Source of the DNA: Pseudomonas triticicola
GTDB lineage: Bacteria > Pseudomonadota > Gammaproteobacteria > Pseudomonadales > Pseudomonadaceae
Assembly: GCF_019145375.1 (NCBI RefSeq)
Contig: NZ_JAHSTX010000001.1
Span: 4,551,501 to 4,615,500, forward strand
DNA length: 64,000 nt
Reading direction: 5' to 3'
Position numbers and translations under genes: made by a program. Under the pieces are notes generated by a model that worked only from the letters and a program-made list of their open reading frames with translations, was not told the origin of the DNA and ran no database searches. Below are positions 39,382-52,148 of the stretch, one piece after another (position 1 is the stretch's first letter; each line of letters opens with the position of its first letter).

Positions 39382-40101
39382 ATGCGCGTTGCCATTCTGG
39401 ACGACGAACCCGCCGAACTGCGCCGGGTCGAGCAAACCCTGGAGCAGATGGCCGAAGCTGGCGAACAGCCGTGGTCACTGCACAGCTTCGAGCGCGGCGA
39501 AGACTTGTTGCGCCAGTTGCGCCGGGAGACTTTTGACCTGCTGATCCTCGATTGGCAACTGCCGGACCTCACAGGCCTGGCACTCCTGCGCTGGACCCGC
39601 GAACACATGGACGCGCCACCCGCTGCAATTATGCTCACCAGCCGCGACGGCGAGAGCGATATCGTTCAAGCCTTGAATGCCGGCGCCGATGACTATGTCA
39701 GCAAGCCGTTTCGCCCGAATGAGTTGAAGGCGCGGGTGGCAGCGGTATTGCGAAGGCATAGCCAGCCGCGCAGCGCGGCGGGTGAAGTGCAGACGTTCCA
39801 CGATCTGACTTTCGACGATGCGGAACTGACCGTCACCCGTGAAGGCAAACCGATCCTCATGACCGAACGCGAATACCGCTTGGCGCGGTGTCTGTTCAGT
39901 AACCTGGGCCGGCCGCTGTCACGAGACTATCTGTACGAGCGCTTCTGGCCGAACGAGGAGACAACGTCCTCGCGGCCGCTGGATACGCACATCTACCGGC
40001 TGCGCAACAAGCTCGGGCTAACGGCAGATCGGGGTTGGCAGTTGCTGACGATCTATGGGTATGGATATCGGTTAGAGAGTGTGGCGACTGGGAATGAGTG
40101 A
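39382..40101 (+). CDS. OmpR-family response regulator
   Basis: A 239-residue regulator with a receiver domain (residues 1-122; phosphoacceptor Asp in LLILDWQLP, DDE near the N-terminus, Lys in YVSKPF) and a winged-helix DNA-binding domain (about 135-235; RPLDTHIYRLRNKLGL). The frame is open to 39343, but AAGGAACACCGCCG before the ATG at 39382 decides the start. It is divergent from the histidine kinase gene with 164 bases between them, so the pair may autoregulate from that gap. A glycosyltransferase gene follows after 46 bases. Confidence 0.88.
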   Translation: MRVAILDDEPAELRRVEQTLEQMAEAGEQPWSLHSFERGEDLLRQLRRETFDLLILDWQLPDLTGLALLRWTREHMDAPPAAIMLTSRDGESDIVQALNAGADDYVSKPFRPNELKARVAAVLRRHSQPRSAAGEVQTFHDLTFDDAELTVTREGKPILMTEREYRLARCLFSNLGRPLSRDYLYERFWPNEETTSSRPLDTHIYRLRNKLGLTADRGWQLLTIYGYGYRLESVATGNE

Positions 40102-40147
40102 GCCACAACGTCTGATAATTAATAAAAAATGAAAAGGTCTGAGGGAA

Positions 40148-41338
40148 TTGACTGGGTATCACGAACAAGCGAAAGCACCTGCCTCCATTGTGGTGTTCGA
40201 GGCCAGCGTTATCTCGGGTGACTGTGCCGAGGCCTTGCAGACCCTGGGTTTCAGCGTGATTACTCTGGCGCTGAATGAAGACAATGTCATGGGGTTGATG
40301 AGCGCACGGCCCGACTACGTGCTCACGATCAACTTCAATCAGTTCATCAGTGAAGTCTGCGAGCTGCTGAAAATCCCCTACCTCGCTTGGGTGATCGACA
40401 CCCCGTGTTACCCGATCTACGACAAGGCCATCAACCATTCGCACAGTTTTACCTTCATCTACGACGCGGCAGTGGCGCGGCGGTTGAGGCAGAGCGGGGT
40501 CCGTCAGGTCTACCATTTGCCGGTCGCGGCGAACCTGGAGCGCATCGGTCAGATCGATTTTCACAAGCAGGATTCACTAGCAGACACTGACATCAGTTTC
40601 GTTGCCAACCTGACCCGCACTGAATATCGAACCTCAATATTGCCGCACCTGTCGGTGCAGACTCGCGAAGGTTGCAGTCGACTGATCGACTCGCTGGATC
40701 GGCCCGACGGTTTCTTGAATTTGTCGGCGCAATTGGGTGGTGAGTTGATCAGCGCCATCAAGCAGGAGTCTGGCTACCTACTGGCGGGAGATCGATATCT
40801 TTCGGTAGCGGAAAAACTGGCTTACCTGCTCGGTCGCGAGCATTCATGGCAGGAGCGCATTGACGTTGTCCAGCGCCTGGAACAACGCTTCAGGGTTGCC
40901 GTGTATGGCAATAATGAGTGGCAAGCCCAGATAGGCAGCTATGTCGGTCATGCCAACCACTTCACTGAGATGCCGAGGATTTTCCAGCGCTCGAAAATCA
41001 ACCTCAACATCATTCGCTCGTTCGTCGAAACCGGCCTGCCGATGCGTGTTTTCGATGTGCTCAGCTGTGGCGGCTTTCTTGTCAGCAACGACAAGCACGA
41101 CCTGCACAAACTATTCAACGATGGCCAAGATCTGGTGATTTACCGCGACACCCAAGACTTGCTGGATATCTGCGCTTATTACCTGGAGCATGATGAAGAG
41201 CGCCGGGACATTGCGCAGCAGGGGCGGGTGACGCTGGCGCAAAATCATACCTTCATGCAGCGCATGACCGACATGTTGAGCACGGTGCAGAGTGAGCTGC
41301 GCGGAGAGCCAGGGGCGTTCAGCCGCTGGTATCGCTGA
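40148..41338 (+). CDS. CgeB-like glycosyltransferase
   Basis: A 396-residue protein with an N-terminal sensor-like Rossmann half (about 10-125, DUF3880-like: YVLTINFNQFISEVCELL) and a C-terminal group-1 glycosyltransferase half (about 235-380: INLNIIRSFVETGLPMRVFD, LSCGGFLVSNDKHDL), the pattern of CgeB/PF13524 proteins, often linked to surface or flagellin glycosylation. No ATG opens the frame; TTG at 40148 with AAAAGG about 10 bases upstream is the best start, CTG at 40139 is possible. Acceptor unknown. It lies where P. aeruginosa has nothing between gyrB and its hdtS counterpart. Confidence 0.7.
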   Translation: MTGYHEQAKAPASIVVFEASVISGDCAEALQTLGFSVITLALNEDNVMGLMSARPDYVLTINFNQFISEVCELLKIPYLAWVIDTPCYPIYDKAINHSHSFTFIYDAAVARRLRQSGVRQVYHLPVAANLERIGQIDFHKQDSLADTDISFVANLTRTEYRTSILPHLSVQTREGCSRLIDSLDRPDGFLNLSAQLGGELISAIKQESGYLLAGDRYLSVAEKLAYLLGREHSWQERIDVVQRLEQRFRVAVYGNNEWQAQIGSYVGHANHFTEMPRIFQRSKINLNIIRSFVETGLPMRVFDVLSCGGFLVSNDKHDLHKLFNDGQDLVIYRDTQDLLDICAYYLEHDEERRDIAQQGRVTLAQNHTFMQRMTDMLSTVQSELRGEPGAFSRWYR

Positions 41339-41357
41339 TCTCGTTTTTCCATCCATA

Positions 41358-41385
41358 AAAAACCCCGGCGCTGGCCGGGGTTTTT
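41358..41385. terminator. Bidirectional terminator between the glycosyltransferase and gyrB
   Basis: AAAAACCCCGGC / GCCGGGGTTTTT, 12-bp perfect stem, loop GCTG, with U-runs on both strands between convergent genes. Confidence 0.95.
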
Positions 41386-41407
41386 CATGCGCGGGTAACA
41401 ATCTGGA

Positions 41408-44934
<3,527 letters not shown>

Positions 44935-44948
44935 TCAGGATCAGCTGA

Positions 44949-46052
44949 TTACAGACGCATCGGCATGACAACGTAAGCCGAATCGTCATTGTCGGACTCT
45001 TGCACCAGCGCACTGCTGTTGGAGTCGGACAGGATCAGGCGAACCTGCTCGGTGGTCATCACGCCCAGCACGTCGAGCAGGTAGCTGACGTTGAAACCGA
45101 TCTCCAGCGAGCCGCCGTTGTACTCAACGCCCACTTCTTCTTCAGCTTCTTCCTGCTCCGGGTTGTTGGCCTGGATCTTCAACTGACCGCTGGCCAGCTG
45201 CAGACGGATACCGCGGTACTTCTCGTTGGACAGAATCGCCGTACGGCTGAAGGCTTCACGCAACGCCTGACGATCGCCGAGTACCAGTTTGTCGCCACCT
45301 TTGGGCAGTACGCGCTCGTAATCCGGGAATTTACCGTCGACCAGTTTCGAGGTGAAAGTGAACTCGCCGGTGGTGGCGCGGATATGGTGCTGGCCGAGGA
45401 CGATGCTGACATTGCCATCCGGCTCAGTGAGCAGACGCGCCAGTTCGAGGATACCTTTACGCGGCACGATCACCTGATGGCGATCCGGCTGACCGATATC
45501 GGCCTGCATCGAGCACATCGCCAGGCGATGGCCATCGGTGGCCACGGCGCGGATCACACCAGCGGAAACTTCCAGCAGCATGCCGTTGAGGTAGTAACGC
45601 ACGTCCTGCTGGGCCATGGCGAAGCTGGTGCGTTCGATCAAGCGACGCAGCTTGCTCTGCTCCAGGCTGCACGTCAGCGAGCCCGGGCCTTCTTCAACAG
45701 TCGGGAAGTCGTTGGCCGGCAGGGTCGACAGGGTGAAGCGGCTGCGGCCGGCCTTCACCACCAGTTTCTGCTCGTCGACCTTGATATCGATCAGCGCGTC
45801 GTTGGGCAGGCTTTTGCAGATGTCCATCAGCTTGCGCGCCGGCACGGTGATAGAGCCCGTTTCGGCCGGCTCTTCGAGTTGCACACGACCGACCAGCTCG
45901 ACTTCCAGGTCGGTACCGGTCAGAGACAGCTGCTGGCCTTCGACGACCAACAGCACGTTGGACAGTACCGGCAAGGTCTGTCGGCGCTCGACGACGCCTG
46001 CGACCAGTTGCAGGGGTTTCAACAGGGCTTCGCGTTGAATGGTGAAATGCAT
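44949..46052 (-). CDS. dnaN: DNA polymerase III beta clamp
   Basis: A 367-residue sliding clamp that encircles DNA and tethers polymerase III. It has three repeated clamp domains (about 1-120, 129-250, 252-367), begins MHFTIQREALLKPLQLVAGV and ends YVVMPMRL, the conserved C-terminus. Standard length. It lies between dnaA and recF, with 14 bases before recF. Confidence 0.99.
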   Translation of the reverse strand: MHFTIQREALLKPLQLVAGVVERRQTLPVLSNVLLVVEGQQLSLTGTDLEVELVGRVQLEEPAETGSITVPARKLMDICKSLPNDALIDIKVDEQKLVVKAGRSRFTLSTLPANDFPTVEEGPGSLTCSLEQSKLRRLIERTSFAMAQQDVRYYLNGMLLEVSAGVIRAVATDGHRLAMCSMQADIGQPDRHQVIVPRKGILELARLLTEPDGNVSIVLGQHHIRATTGEFTFTSKLVDGKFPDYERVLPKGGDKLVLGDRQALREAFSRTAILSNEKYRGIRLQLASGQLKIQANNPEQEEAEEEVGVEYNGGSLEIGFNVSYLLDVLGVMTTEQVRLILSDSNSSALVQESDNDDSAYVVMPMRL

Positions 46053-46091
46053 GGTCTAGTCCCTTGCCTTAATAAGCTGCGCTGGTGTTCA

Positions 46092-47615
46092 TCAAGTGGT
46101 CAGTGTACGCAGCAGGTTCTTGTAGTCCTCGCGGATGTCCGCGTCGGATTCCTTAAGTTCGTTGATCTTGCGGCAGGCGTGCAGCACGGTGGTGTGGTCG
46201 CGGCCGCCAAACACATCGCCGATTTCCGGCAGGCTGTGGTTGGTCAGTTCCTTGGACAACGCCATGGCCACCTGACGCGGACGAGCCACCGAGCGCGAAC
46301 GGCGCTTGGACAGCAGGTCGGAAATCTTGATCTTGTAATACTCGGCGACGGTGCGCTGAATGTTATCCACAGAGACCAGTTTGTCCTGCAACGCCAGCAA
46401 GTCTTTCAGGGATTCGCGGATCAGCTCGATGGTGATGTCGCGGCCCATGAAGTGCGAGTGGGCGATTACGCGTTTCAGCGCACCTTCCAGCTCACGGACG
46501 TTGGAGCGAATGCGCTGGGCAATGAAGAACGCGGCATCGTGAGGCAACTCGACTTTGGCCTGATCGGCCTTCTTCATCAGGATCGCCACGCGGGTTTCCA
46601 GTTCCGGCGGCTCGACGGCAACCGTCAGGCCCCAACCGAAGCGGGATTTGAGGCGTTCTTCAAGGCCTTCGATTTCTTTCGGGTAGCGGTCACTGGTGAG
46701 AATGACCTGCTGACCACCTTCAAGCAACGCGTTGAAGGTGTGGAAAAACTCTTCCTGGGAACGCTCCTTGCGAGCGAAGAACTGAATATCGTCGATCAGC
46801 AAGGCGTCCACCGACCGGTAGAAACGCTTGAATTCGTTGATGGCGTTCAGTTGCAACGCCTTGACCATGTCGGCCACAAAGCGCTCGGAATGCAGGTACA
46901 CGACCTTGGCATTCGGATTCTTCTTTAATAAATGGTTGCCCACCGCGTGCATCAAGTGGGTCTTACCCAGGCCGACGCCACCATAAAGGAAGAGCGGGTT
47001 GTAACCGTGCTTGGGATTGTCCGCCACCTGCCAGGCCGCCGCACGGGCGAGCTGGTTGGATTTACCTTCAACAAAATTCTCGAAGGTGAACGTGCGGTTC
47101 AGGTAACTGGTGTGCTTGAGCGCACCTTCTACCTGCACGGTGCGCTGCTCCGCGCGAACCGGGGCCTGCTGCGAAGCGGCGCCGGCCATCGGGTCGAAGC
47201 TGTCGCGGGAAGGTTCTTCGCTGACTTCAGCGGCCTTCTGTGTGAAACGTTTGGCCGGAGCAGGGGCTGGCGTCGGTGCCGGATTGCTCGCTGGCACATT
47301 ATTGGCCTGCGCCTGAGCAACCTGCGCGGCCGCCAGTGGCGCATTGGGTGCGGCACGAGGTGCCGAGCTGCGTTTGCTGCCTATTAACAAGGACAGCGCC
47401 GGCGTCGAGCCATTGCCGTGCTCATCCAGCAGTTCAAGGACGCGGCCCAGGTACTTTTCGTTGACCCAGTCCAACACGAAACGATTCGGTGCGTAAACGC
47501 GCAACTCGTCGCCTTCGGCTTCGACTTGTAGTGGACGGATCCAGGTGTTGAATTGTTGGGCAGGCAGCTCTTCGCGCAAAAGCTCCACGCACTGCTGCCA
47601 AAGTTCCACTGACAC
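46092..47615 (-). CDS. dnaA: Chromosomal replication initiator DnaA
   Basis: A 507-residue initiator: domain I (1-90), a Pro/Ala-rich linker (about 95-160), AAA+ domain III with Walker [10 protein letters not shown] and Walker [10 protein letters not shown], and domain IV with the DnaA-box helix ([24 protein letters not shown]). It starts with GTG preceded by AGGGGATATCC. It opens away from oriC; a perfect DnaA box at 47683 lies 68 bases upstream, consistent with autoregulation. It also contains a box in its own coding sequence (46363). Confidence 0.99.
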   Translation of the reverse strand: MSVELWQQCVELLREELPAQQFNTWIRPLQVEAEGDELRVYAPNRFVLDWVNEKYLGRVLELLDEHGNGSTPALSLLIGSKRSSAPRAAPNAPLAAAQVAQAQANNVPASNPAPTPAPAPAKRFTQKAAEVSEEPSRDSFDPMAGAASQQAPVRAEQRTVQVEGALKHTSYLNRTFTFENFVEGKSNQLARAAAWQVADNPKHGYNPLFLYGGVGLGKTHLMHAVGNHLLKKNPNAKVVYLHSERFVADMVKALQLNAINEFKRFYRSVDALLIDDIQFFARKERSQEEFFHTFNALLEGGQQVILTSDRYPKEIEGLEERLKSRFGWGLTVAVEPPELETRVAILMKKADQAKVELPHDAAFFIAQRIRSNVRELEGALKRVIAHSHFMGRDITIELIRESLKDLLALQDKLVSVDNIQRTVAEYYKIKISDLLSKRRSRSVARPRQVAMALSKELTNHSLPEIGDVFGGRDHTTVLHACRKINELKESDADIREDYKNLLRTLTT

Positions 47616-48080
47616 GGATATCCCCTAAGTTGAAAGCCGGTGAGGCAAAAACAAGCGGCCATTGTAGCGGCGAGCGATTCACTTATCCACATGCAGGTAG
47701 GTTCGTCACCATCATTTATCAACGCGTTAACGCATTAAAAGGCGACCAACGGCATGTGAATAAGCCCTGTGGATAAACGCCTCTGAGGGCACTGGACAAC
47801 TGGGGGCTAAACCCGATGGATAACCAGCCTGTGGATAACAGGCCATTCCACGCACAGCTTATCCGATAGCGCAGCACAGGCTGAACACGGTTTTCCACTG
47901 TAGTTGTCATTCTCTGTACACCCCGTGAAATAAGGCTTCATGGCAGTTATCCACAGAAGATGGCGTGTCTAGCTTTTACAAGCTTTACAGAAAAGCTTTA
48001 AATAATTCCCTTCTTTATTTCTATATCTGGCTGACAGGCGTTCAAGCTAAAAACCTGCCCGGATCTATTTATAGGGAAAC
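47616..48080. other. oriC: Replication origin oriC (dnaA-rpmH region)
   Basis: Non-coding DNA with four perfect DnaA boxes: TTATCCACA at 47683-47691 and 47947-47955, and its complement TGTGGATAA at 47768-47776 and 47830-47838. Near-matches occur at 47755 and 47859. An AT-rich tract at about 47965-48020 (AAATAATTCCCTTCTTTATT) is the probable unwinding element. The position between dnaA and rpmH is the known Pseudomonas origin. A diverged copy lies at 56300-56585. Confidence 0.95.
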
Positions 48081-48092
48081 GCTGGTTGGAAA

Positions 48093-48121
48093 TTGACCTG
48101 AAGGCTTGCTTTCTCTAGAAT
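48093..48121 (+). promoter_or_regulatory. Probable sigma70 promoter of rpmH-rnpA
   Basis: TTGACC (48093-48098), a 17-base spacer, and TAGAAT (48116-48121), 61 bases before the rpmH ATG. Confidence 0.75.
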
Positions 48122-48181
48122 CCCCGGTCTCTTAAAACGGGGGCCATTCCGGCCCGTTGTGGACGAACCAGGTAACACGAC

Positions 48182-48316
48182 ATGAAACGTACTTTCCAAC
48201 CAAGCACTATCAAACGCGCTCGTACCCACGGTTTCCGTGCTCGCATGGCTACCAAGAACGGCCGCGCAGTCCTGTCGCGTCGTCGCGCCAAAGGTCGTGC
48301 GCGTCTGGCAGTTTGA
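48182..48316 (+). CDS. rpmH: 50S ribosomal protein L34
   Basis: A 44-residue, strongly basic protein beginning [20 protein letters not shown] and ending [12 protein letters not shown], the whole L34 sequence. It is a structural component of the large subunit. The ATG follows CAGGTAACACG. It is the first gene to the right of oriC; rnpA starts 16 bases after its stop, the usual rpmH-rnpA pair in which L34 output and RNase P protein are co-transcribed. Confidence 0.98.
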   Translation: MKRTFQPSTIKRARTHGFRARMATKNGRAVLSRRRAKGRARLAV

Positions 48317-48332
48317 TAATCCGGTACTGGAG

Positions 48333-48734
48333 GTGAGTCAGGACTTCAGTCGGGAAAAGCGTCTGCTTACCCCCCGGCATTTCAAGGCAGTCTTTGACTC
48401 CCCTACCGGCAAGGTTCCGGGGAAAAATCTCCTGCTCCTTGCACGCAACAACGATCTTGATCACCCCCGTCTCGGGCTGGTTATCGGGAAAAAGAGCGTA
48501 AAGCTCTCCGTTGAGCGCAATCGCCTCAAACGTCTGATGCGCGAATCGTTCCGTCTGCACCAGGATTCACTGGTCGGCTGGGACATCGTTATCGTCGCGC
48601 GCAAAGGTTTGGGTGATGTAGAAAACCCCGAATTGATTCAGCATTTCGGCAAACTCTGGAAGCGTCTGGCCCGTAACAAGCCCGTTCCGGCAGTCAAAAC
48701 CGAAACTGTAGGGGTAGACAGTACCGATGCGTAA
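48333..48734 (+). CDS. rnpA: Ribonuclease P protein component
   Basis: A 133-residue basic protein that supports the RNase P RNA in trimming tRNA 5' ends. The signature RNR motif is [13 protein letters not shown], and the N-terminal [17 protein letters not shown] is typical. The start is a GTG (VSQDF); relatives begin MVSQDF, so the reading is one residue short, with GGAG almost touching the start. The last 8 bases overlap yidD. Confidence 0.95.
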   Translation: MSQDFSREKRLLTPRHFKAVFDSPTGKVPGKNLLLLARNNDLDHPRLGLVIGKKSVKLSVERNRLKRLMRESFRLHQDSLVGWDIVIVARKGLGDVENPELIQHFGKLWKRLARNKPVPAVKTETVGVDSTDA

Positions 48735-48972
48735 ACTGGCCCTCGTTCCGATCCAGTTTTATCGCTATGCCATTAGTCCTTTAATGGCCAGTCACTGTCG
48801 CTTCTACCCCAGCTGTTCCTGCTACGCGTATGAAGCCATTGAAAATCATGGCCTTCTGCGCGGTGGCTGGCTGACCTTTCGTCGTTTAGGTCGCTGTCAT
48901 CCGTGGAATCCCGGTGGTTATGACCCGGTTCCACCTGTCCCTACCTCCCGTTCTTCTTCGATGGCCGAGTAA
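48727..48972 (+). CDS. yidD: Membrane protein insertion efficiency factor
   Basis: An 81-residue protein with the conserved core [24 protein letters not shown] and [13 protein letters not shown]; the three Cys residues are typical. It is thought to sit at the inner face of the membrane and help insertion of YidC/Sec clients. Its start is inside rnpA and its stop is 2 bases before yidC, the standard translationally linked order. Confidence 0.95.
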   Translation: MRKLALVPIQFYRYAISPLMASHCRFYPSCSCYAYEAIENHGLLRGGWLTFRRLGRCHPWNPGGYDPVPPVPTSRSSSMAE

Positions 48973-48974
48973 TC

Positions 48975-50657
48975 ATGGATATCAAACGCACGATCCTGAT
49001 CGTCGCCCTGGCAATCGTGTCCTACGTCATGGTTCTTAAATGGAACCAGGATTATGGCCAGGCTGCCCTGCCGACTCAGAATGTTGCTTCCAGTACGACT
49101 ACATCCGGTTTGCCGGACACCGCCACTGGCACCAATGCTGCCGCCAGTGACGATATTCCGCGCGCCGCCAGCGATACCAGTGCACCTGCCGAAACGCCGG
49201 TCGCCGCCAGCAAGGATCTGATTCAGGTCAAGACCGATGTGCTCGATCTGGCGATCGATCCACAGGGTGGTGACGTTGCGCAACTGACTCTGCCTTTGTA
49301 TCCACGTCGTCAGGATCGTCCTGACGTTCCGTTCCAGCTGTTCGATAACGGCGGCGAACGTGTATATCTGGCGCAAAGCGGCCTGATCGGTACCAACGGC
49401 CCGGATGCTAACCCGGCCGGTCGTCCGGTTTATTCCTCGGAGAAGAAGGTTTACCAACTGGCTGACGGTCAGGATCAACTCGTCGTTGACCTGAAATTCA
49501 GCAAGGACGGCGTCAACTACATCAAGCGTTTCACCCTGAAACGTGGCCTGTACGACGTTGCTGTCTCCTACATTGTGGATAACCAGAGCGCTCAGCCCTG
49601 GAACGGCGCAATGTTTGCCCAGTTGAAGCGCGATGCCAGCGCTGATCCTTCGTCGACCACTGCTACTGGCACCGCGACTTACCTGGGCGCTGCCCTGTGG
49701 ACAAGTTCCGAGCCGTACAAAAAAGTGTCGATGAAGGACATGGACAAGGCGCAGCTCAAGGAAACCGTCACCGGTGGTTGGGTAGCCTGGCTGCAGCACT
49801 ACTTCGTGACCGCGTGGATTCCGGCCAAGGGCGAAAACAATATCGTCCAGACCCGTAAAGACAGCAAAGGCAACTACATCATCGGTTACACCGGTCCTAC
49901 TCTGACCGCTGCTCCAGGTGCGAAAGTTGAAACCAGCGCTGTGCTGTACGCCGGTCCGAAAAGCCAGGCTGTGCTGAAAGAGTTGTCCCCAGGTCTGGAA
50001 CTGACCGTCGATTACGGCATTCTGTGGTTCATTGCCCAGCCGATCTTCTGGCTGCTGCAACACATCCACGCCATTGTCGGTAACTGGGGCTGGTCGATCA
50101 TCTTCCTGACCATGCTGATCAAAGGGATTTTCTTCCCGCTGTCGGCCGCCAGCTACAAATCGATGGCGCGCATGCGTGCCGTGGCTCCGAAACTGGCTGC
50201 GCTGAAAGAGCAACATGGCGATGACCGGCAGAAAATGTCGCAAGCCATGATGGAGCTGTACAAGAAAGAGAAGATCAATCCACTGGGCGGCTGCTTGCCG
50301 ATCCTCGTGCAGATGCCGGTCTTCCTGTCGCTGTACTGGGTTCTGCTGGAAAGCGTGGAAATGCGTCAGGCGCCGTTCATGCTGTGGATCACTGACCTGT
50401 CGATCAAGGATCCGTTCTTCATTCTGCCGATCATCATGGGCGCAACCATGTTCATCCAGCAGCAGCTGAACCCGACGCCTCCGGATCCGATGCAGGCGAA
50501 GGTCATGAAAATGATGCCAATCATCTTCACCTTCTTCTTCCTGTGGTTCCCTGCTGGTCTGGTGCTGTACTGGGTTGTGAACAACTGCCTGTCGATTGCC
50601 CAACAGTGGTACATCACGCGTAAGATCGAAGCGGCGACGAAAAAAGCCGAGGCGTAA
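48975..50657 (+). CDS. yidC: Membrane protein insertase
   Basis: A 560-residue inner-membrane insertase. It has an N-terminal membrane segment (about 7-23), a Ser/Thr/Ala-rich linker, a large periplasmic beta domain (about 60-340) and five core helices near the C-terminus with the hydrophilic groove Arg in the SAASYKSMARMRAV region and GGCLPILVQMPVFLSLYWVL. It inserts subunits such as AtpE (encoded in this window) into the membrane. A terminator follows. Confidence 0.98.
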   Translation: MDIKRTILIVALAIVSYVMVLKWNQDYGQAALPTQNVASSTTTSGLPDTATGTNAAASDDIPRAASDTSAPAETPVAASKDLIQVKTDVLDLAIDPQGGDVAQLTLPLYPRRQDRPDVPFQLFDNGGERVYLAQSGLIGTNGPDANPAGRPVYSSEKKVYQLADGQDQLVVDLKFSKDGVNYIKRFTLKRGLYDVAVSYIVDNQSAQPWNGAMFAQLKRDASADPSSTTATGTATYLGAALWTSSEPYKKVSMKDMDKAQLKETVTGGWVAWLQHYFVTAWIPAKGENNIVQTRKDSKGNYIIGYTGPTLTAAPGAKVETSAVLYAGPKSQAVLKELSPGLELTVDYGILWFIAQPIFWLLQHIHAIVGNWGWSIIFLTMLIKGIFFPLSAASYKSMARMRAVAPKLAALKEQHGDDRQKMSQAMMELYKKEKINPLGGCLPILVQMPVFLSLYWVLLESVEMRQAPFMLWITDLSIKDPFFILPIIMGATMFIQQQLNPTPPDPMQAKVMKMMPIIFTFFFLWFPAGLVLYWVVNNCLSIAQQWYITRKIEAATKKAEA

Positions 50658-50680
50658 CTTGCACTGTGGATAACACCACT

Positions 50681-50707
50681 CAAAACGCCCCCTAGTGGGG
50701 CGTTTTG
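50681..50707. terminator. Terminator after yidC
   Basis: CAAAACGCCCC, loop CTAGT, GGGGCGTTTTG: an 11-bp perfect hairpin with short T-runs on both sides, 24 bases after the yidC stop. A perfect DnaA 9-mer (50665) lies in the short gap before it. Confidence 0.85.
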
Positions 50708-50738
50708 CTATCTGCCACTTTTGTCTGGATGCCGCTTT

Positions 50739-52106
50739 ATGAGCACACCCCGTGAAACCATCGCTGCTGTCGCCACTGCTCAAGGGCGCGGCGGTGTGGG
50801 CATCGTCCGTATTTCCGGGCCGTTGGCCAGCATGGCGGCAAAAGCCATCAGCGGCCGAGAACTGAAACCGCGTTACGCCCATTACGGGCCGTTTTTCAGT
50901 GACGACCGGCAAGTGCTGGATGAAGGTCTGGCTTTGTATTTCCCGGGGCCGAACTCGTTCACCGGCGAAGACGTGCTGGAACTCCAAGGTCACGGCGGCC
51001 CGATCGTGCTGGACATGTTGCTCAAGCGCTGCCTGGAACTGGGTTGTCGTCTGGCTCGTCCGGGGGAATTCAGCGAGCGCGCCTTCCTCAATGACAAACT
51101 CGATCTGGCCCAGGCCGAGGCAATTGCTGATTTGATCGAAGCCAGTTCTGCCCAGGCTGCGCGCAATGCACTGCGTTCATTACAGGGTGCGTTTTCCCAG
51201 CGTGTGCATAACCTGACCGAGCAACTGATCGGCCTGCGTATCTACGTCGAAGCCGCCATCGACTTCCCGGAAGAGGAAATCGACTTTCTTGCCGACGGCC
51301 ATGTATTGAGCATGCTCGACAAAGTACGCGATGAGTTATCCACAGTGCTGCGCGAAGCAGGGCAGGGCGCGTTATTGCGCGATGGCATGACAGTCGTCAT
51401 CGCTGGGCGGCCGAATGCCGGTAAATCCAGCCTGTTGAATGCATTGGCCGGTCGCGAGGCTGCCATCGTCACCGAGATTGCCGGCACCACGCGGGATATC
51501 CTGCGCGAACATATCCACATCGACGGCATGCCATTGCACGTTGTCGATACCGCAGGACTGCGGGATACGGACGATCATGTGGAAAAGATTGGTGTGGAAC
51601 GGGCCTTGAAAGCCATTGGTGAAGCGGATCGGGTTTTACTGGTGGTCGATGCGACCGCACCAGAGGCACTGGATCCTTTTGCCTTGTGGCCAGAATTTCT
51701 CGAGTCTCGACCGGACCCGGCGAAAGTCACCCTGATCCGGAACAAAGCCGATCTGACCGGTGAAGCGGTTTCTCTGGAAACCAGTGACGACGGCCACGTG
51801 ACCATCAGTCTCAGCGCCAAGTCCGCCGAAGGCCTCGATCTGCTGCGTGATCACCTCAAGGCGTGCATGGGTTACGAGCAGACTTCGGAAAGCAGCTTCA
51901 GCGCACGTCGCCGGCATCTGGAAGCACTGCGTCACGCCAGCGCGGCACTGGAACATGGCCGCGCGCAACTGACCCTGGCCGGGGCAGGCGAATTGCTCGC
52001 CGAAGATCTGCGCCAGGCTCAGCATTCCCTGGGTGAAATCACCGGGGCGTTCAGCTCTGATGATTTGCTCGGAAGGATTTTCTCCAGCTTCTGCATCGGC
52101 AAATAA
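50739..52106 (+). CDS. mnmE: tRNA modification GTPase MnmE
   Basis: A 455-residue GTPase that, with MnmG, adds the cmnm5 group to wobble U34 of several tRNAs. It has an N-terminal folate-binding domain (about 1-118), a helical domain, an inserted G domain ([23 protein letters not shown]) and the conserved C-terminal CIGK with the Cys needed for activity. The ATG at 50739 gives [19 protein letters not shown]; the frame open to 50721 is not conserved. Its partner mnmG is separated from it by an iron-uptake insert. Confidence 0.98.
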   Translation: MSTPRETIAAVATAQGRGGVGIVRISGPLASMAAKAISGRELKPRYAHYGPFFSDDRQVLDEGLALYFPGPNSFTGEDVLELQGHGGPIVLDMLLKRCLELGCRLARPGEFSERAFLNDKLDLAQAEAIADLIEASSAQAARNALRSLQGAFSQRVHNLTEQLIGLRIYVEAAIDFPEEEIDFLADGHVLSMLDKVRDELSTVLREAGQGALLRDGMTVVIAGRPNAGKSSLLNALAGREAAIVTEIAGTTRDILREHIHIDGMPLHVVDTAGLRDTDDHVEKIGVERALKAIGEADRVLLVVDATAPEALDPFALWPEFLESRPDPAKVTLIRNKADLTGEAVSLETSDDGHVTISLSAKSAEGLDLLRDHLKACMGYEQTSESSFSARRRHLEALRHASAALEHGRAQLTLAGAGELLAEDLRQAQHSLGEITGAFSSDDLLGRIFSSFCIGK

Positions 52107-52109
52107 AAG

Positions 52110-52146
52110 AAGGGGCTGTGGATAATTCATCCGCAGCCCCTTTTTT
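52110..52146. terminator. Terminator between mnmE and the TonB receptor gene
   Basis: A 14-bp stem (AAGGGGCTGTGGAT / ATCCGCAGCCCCTT, one G-U pair) with loop AATTC, followed by TTTT on the plus strand and preceded by an A-run that gives U on the minus strand. It carries a perfect DnaA 9-mer (52117-52125). Confidence 0.9.
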
Positions 52147-52148
52147 GT

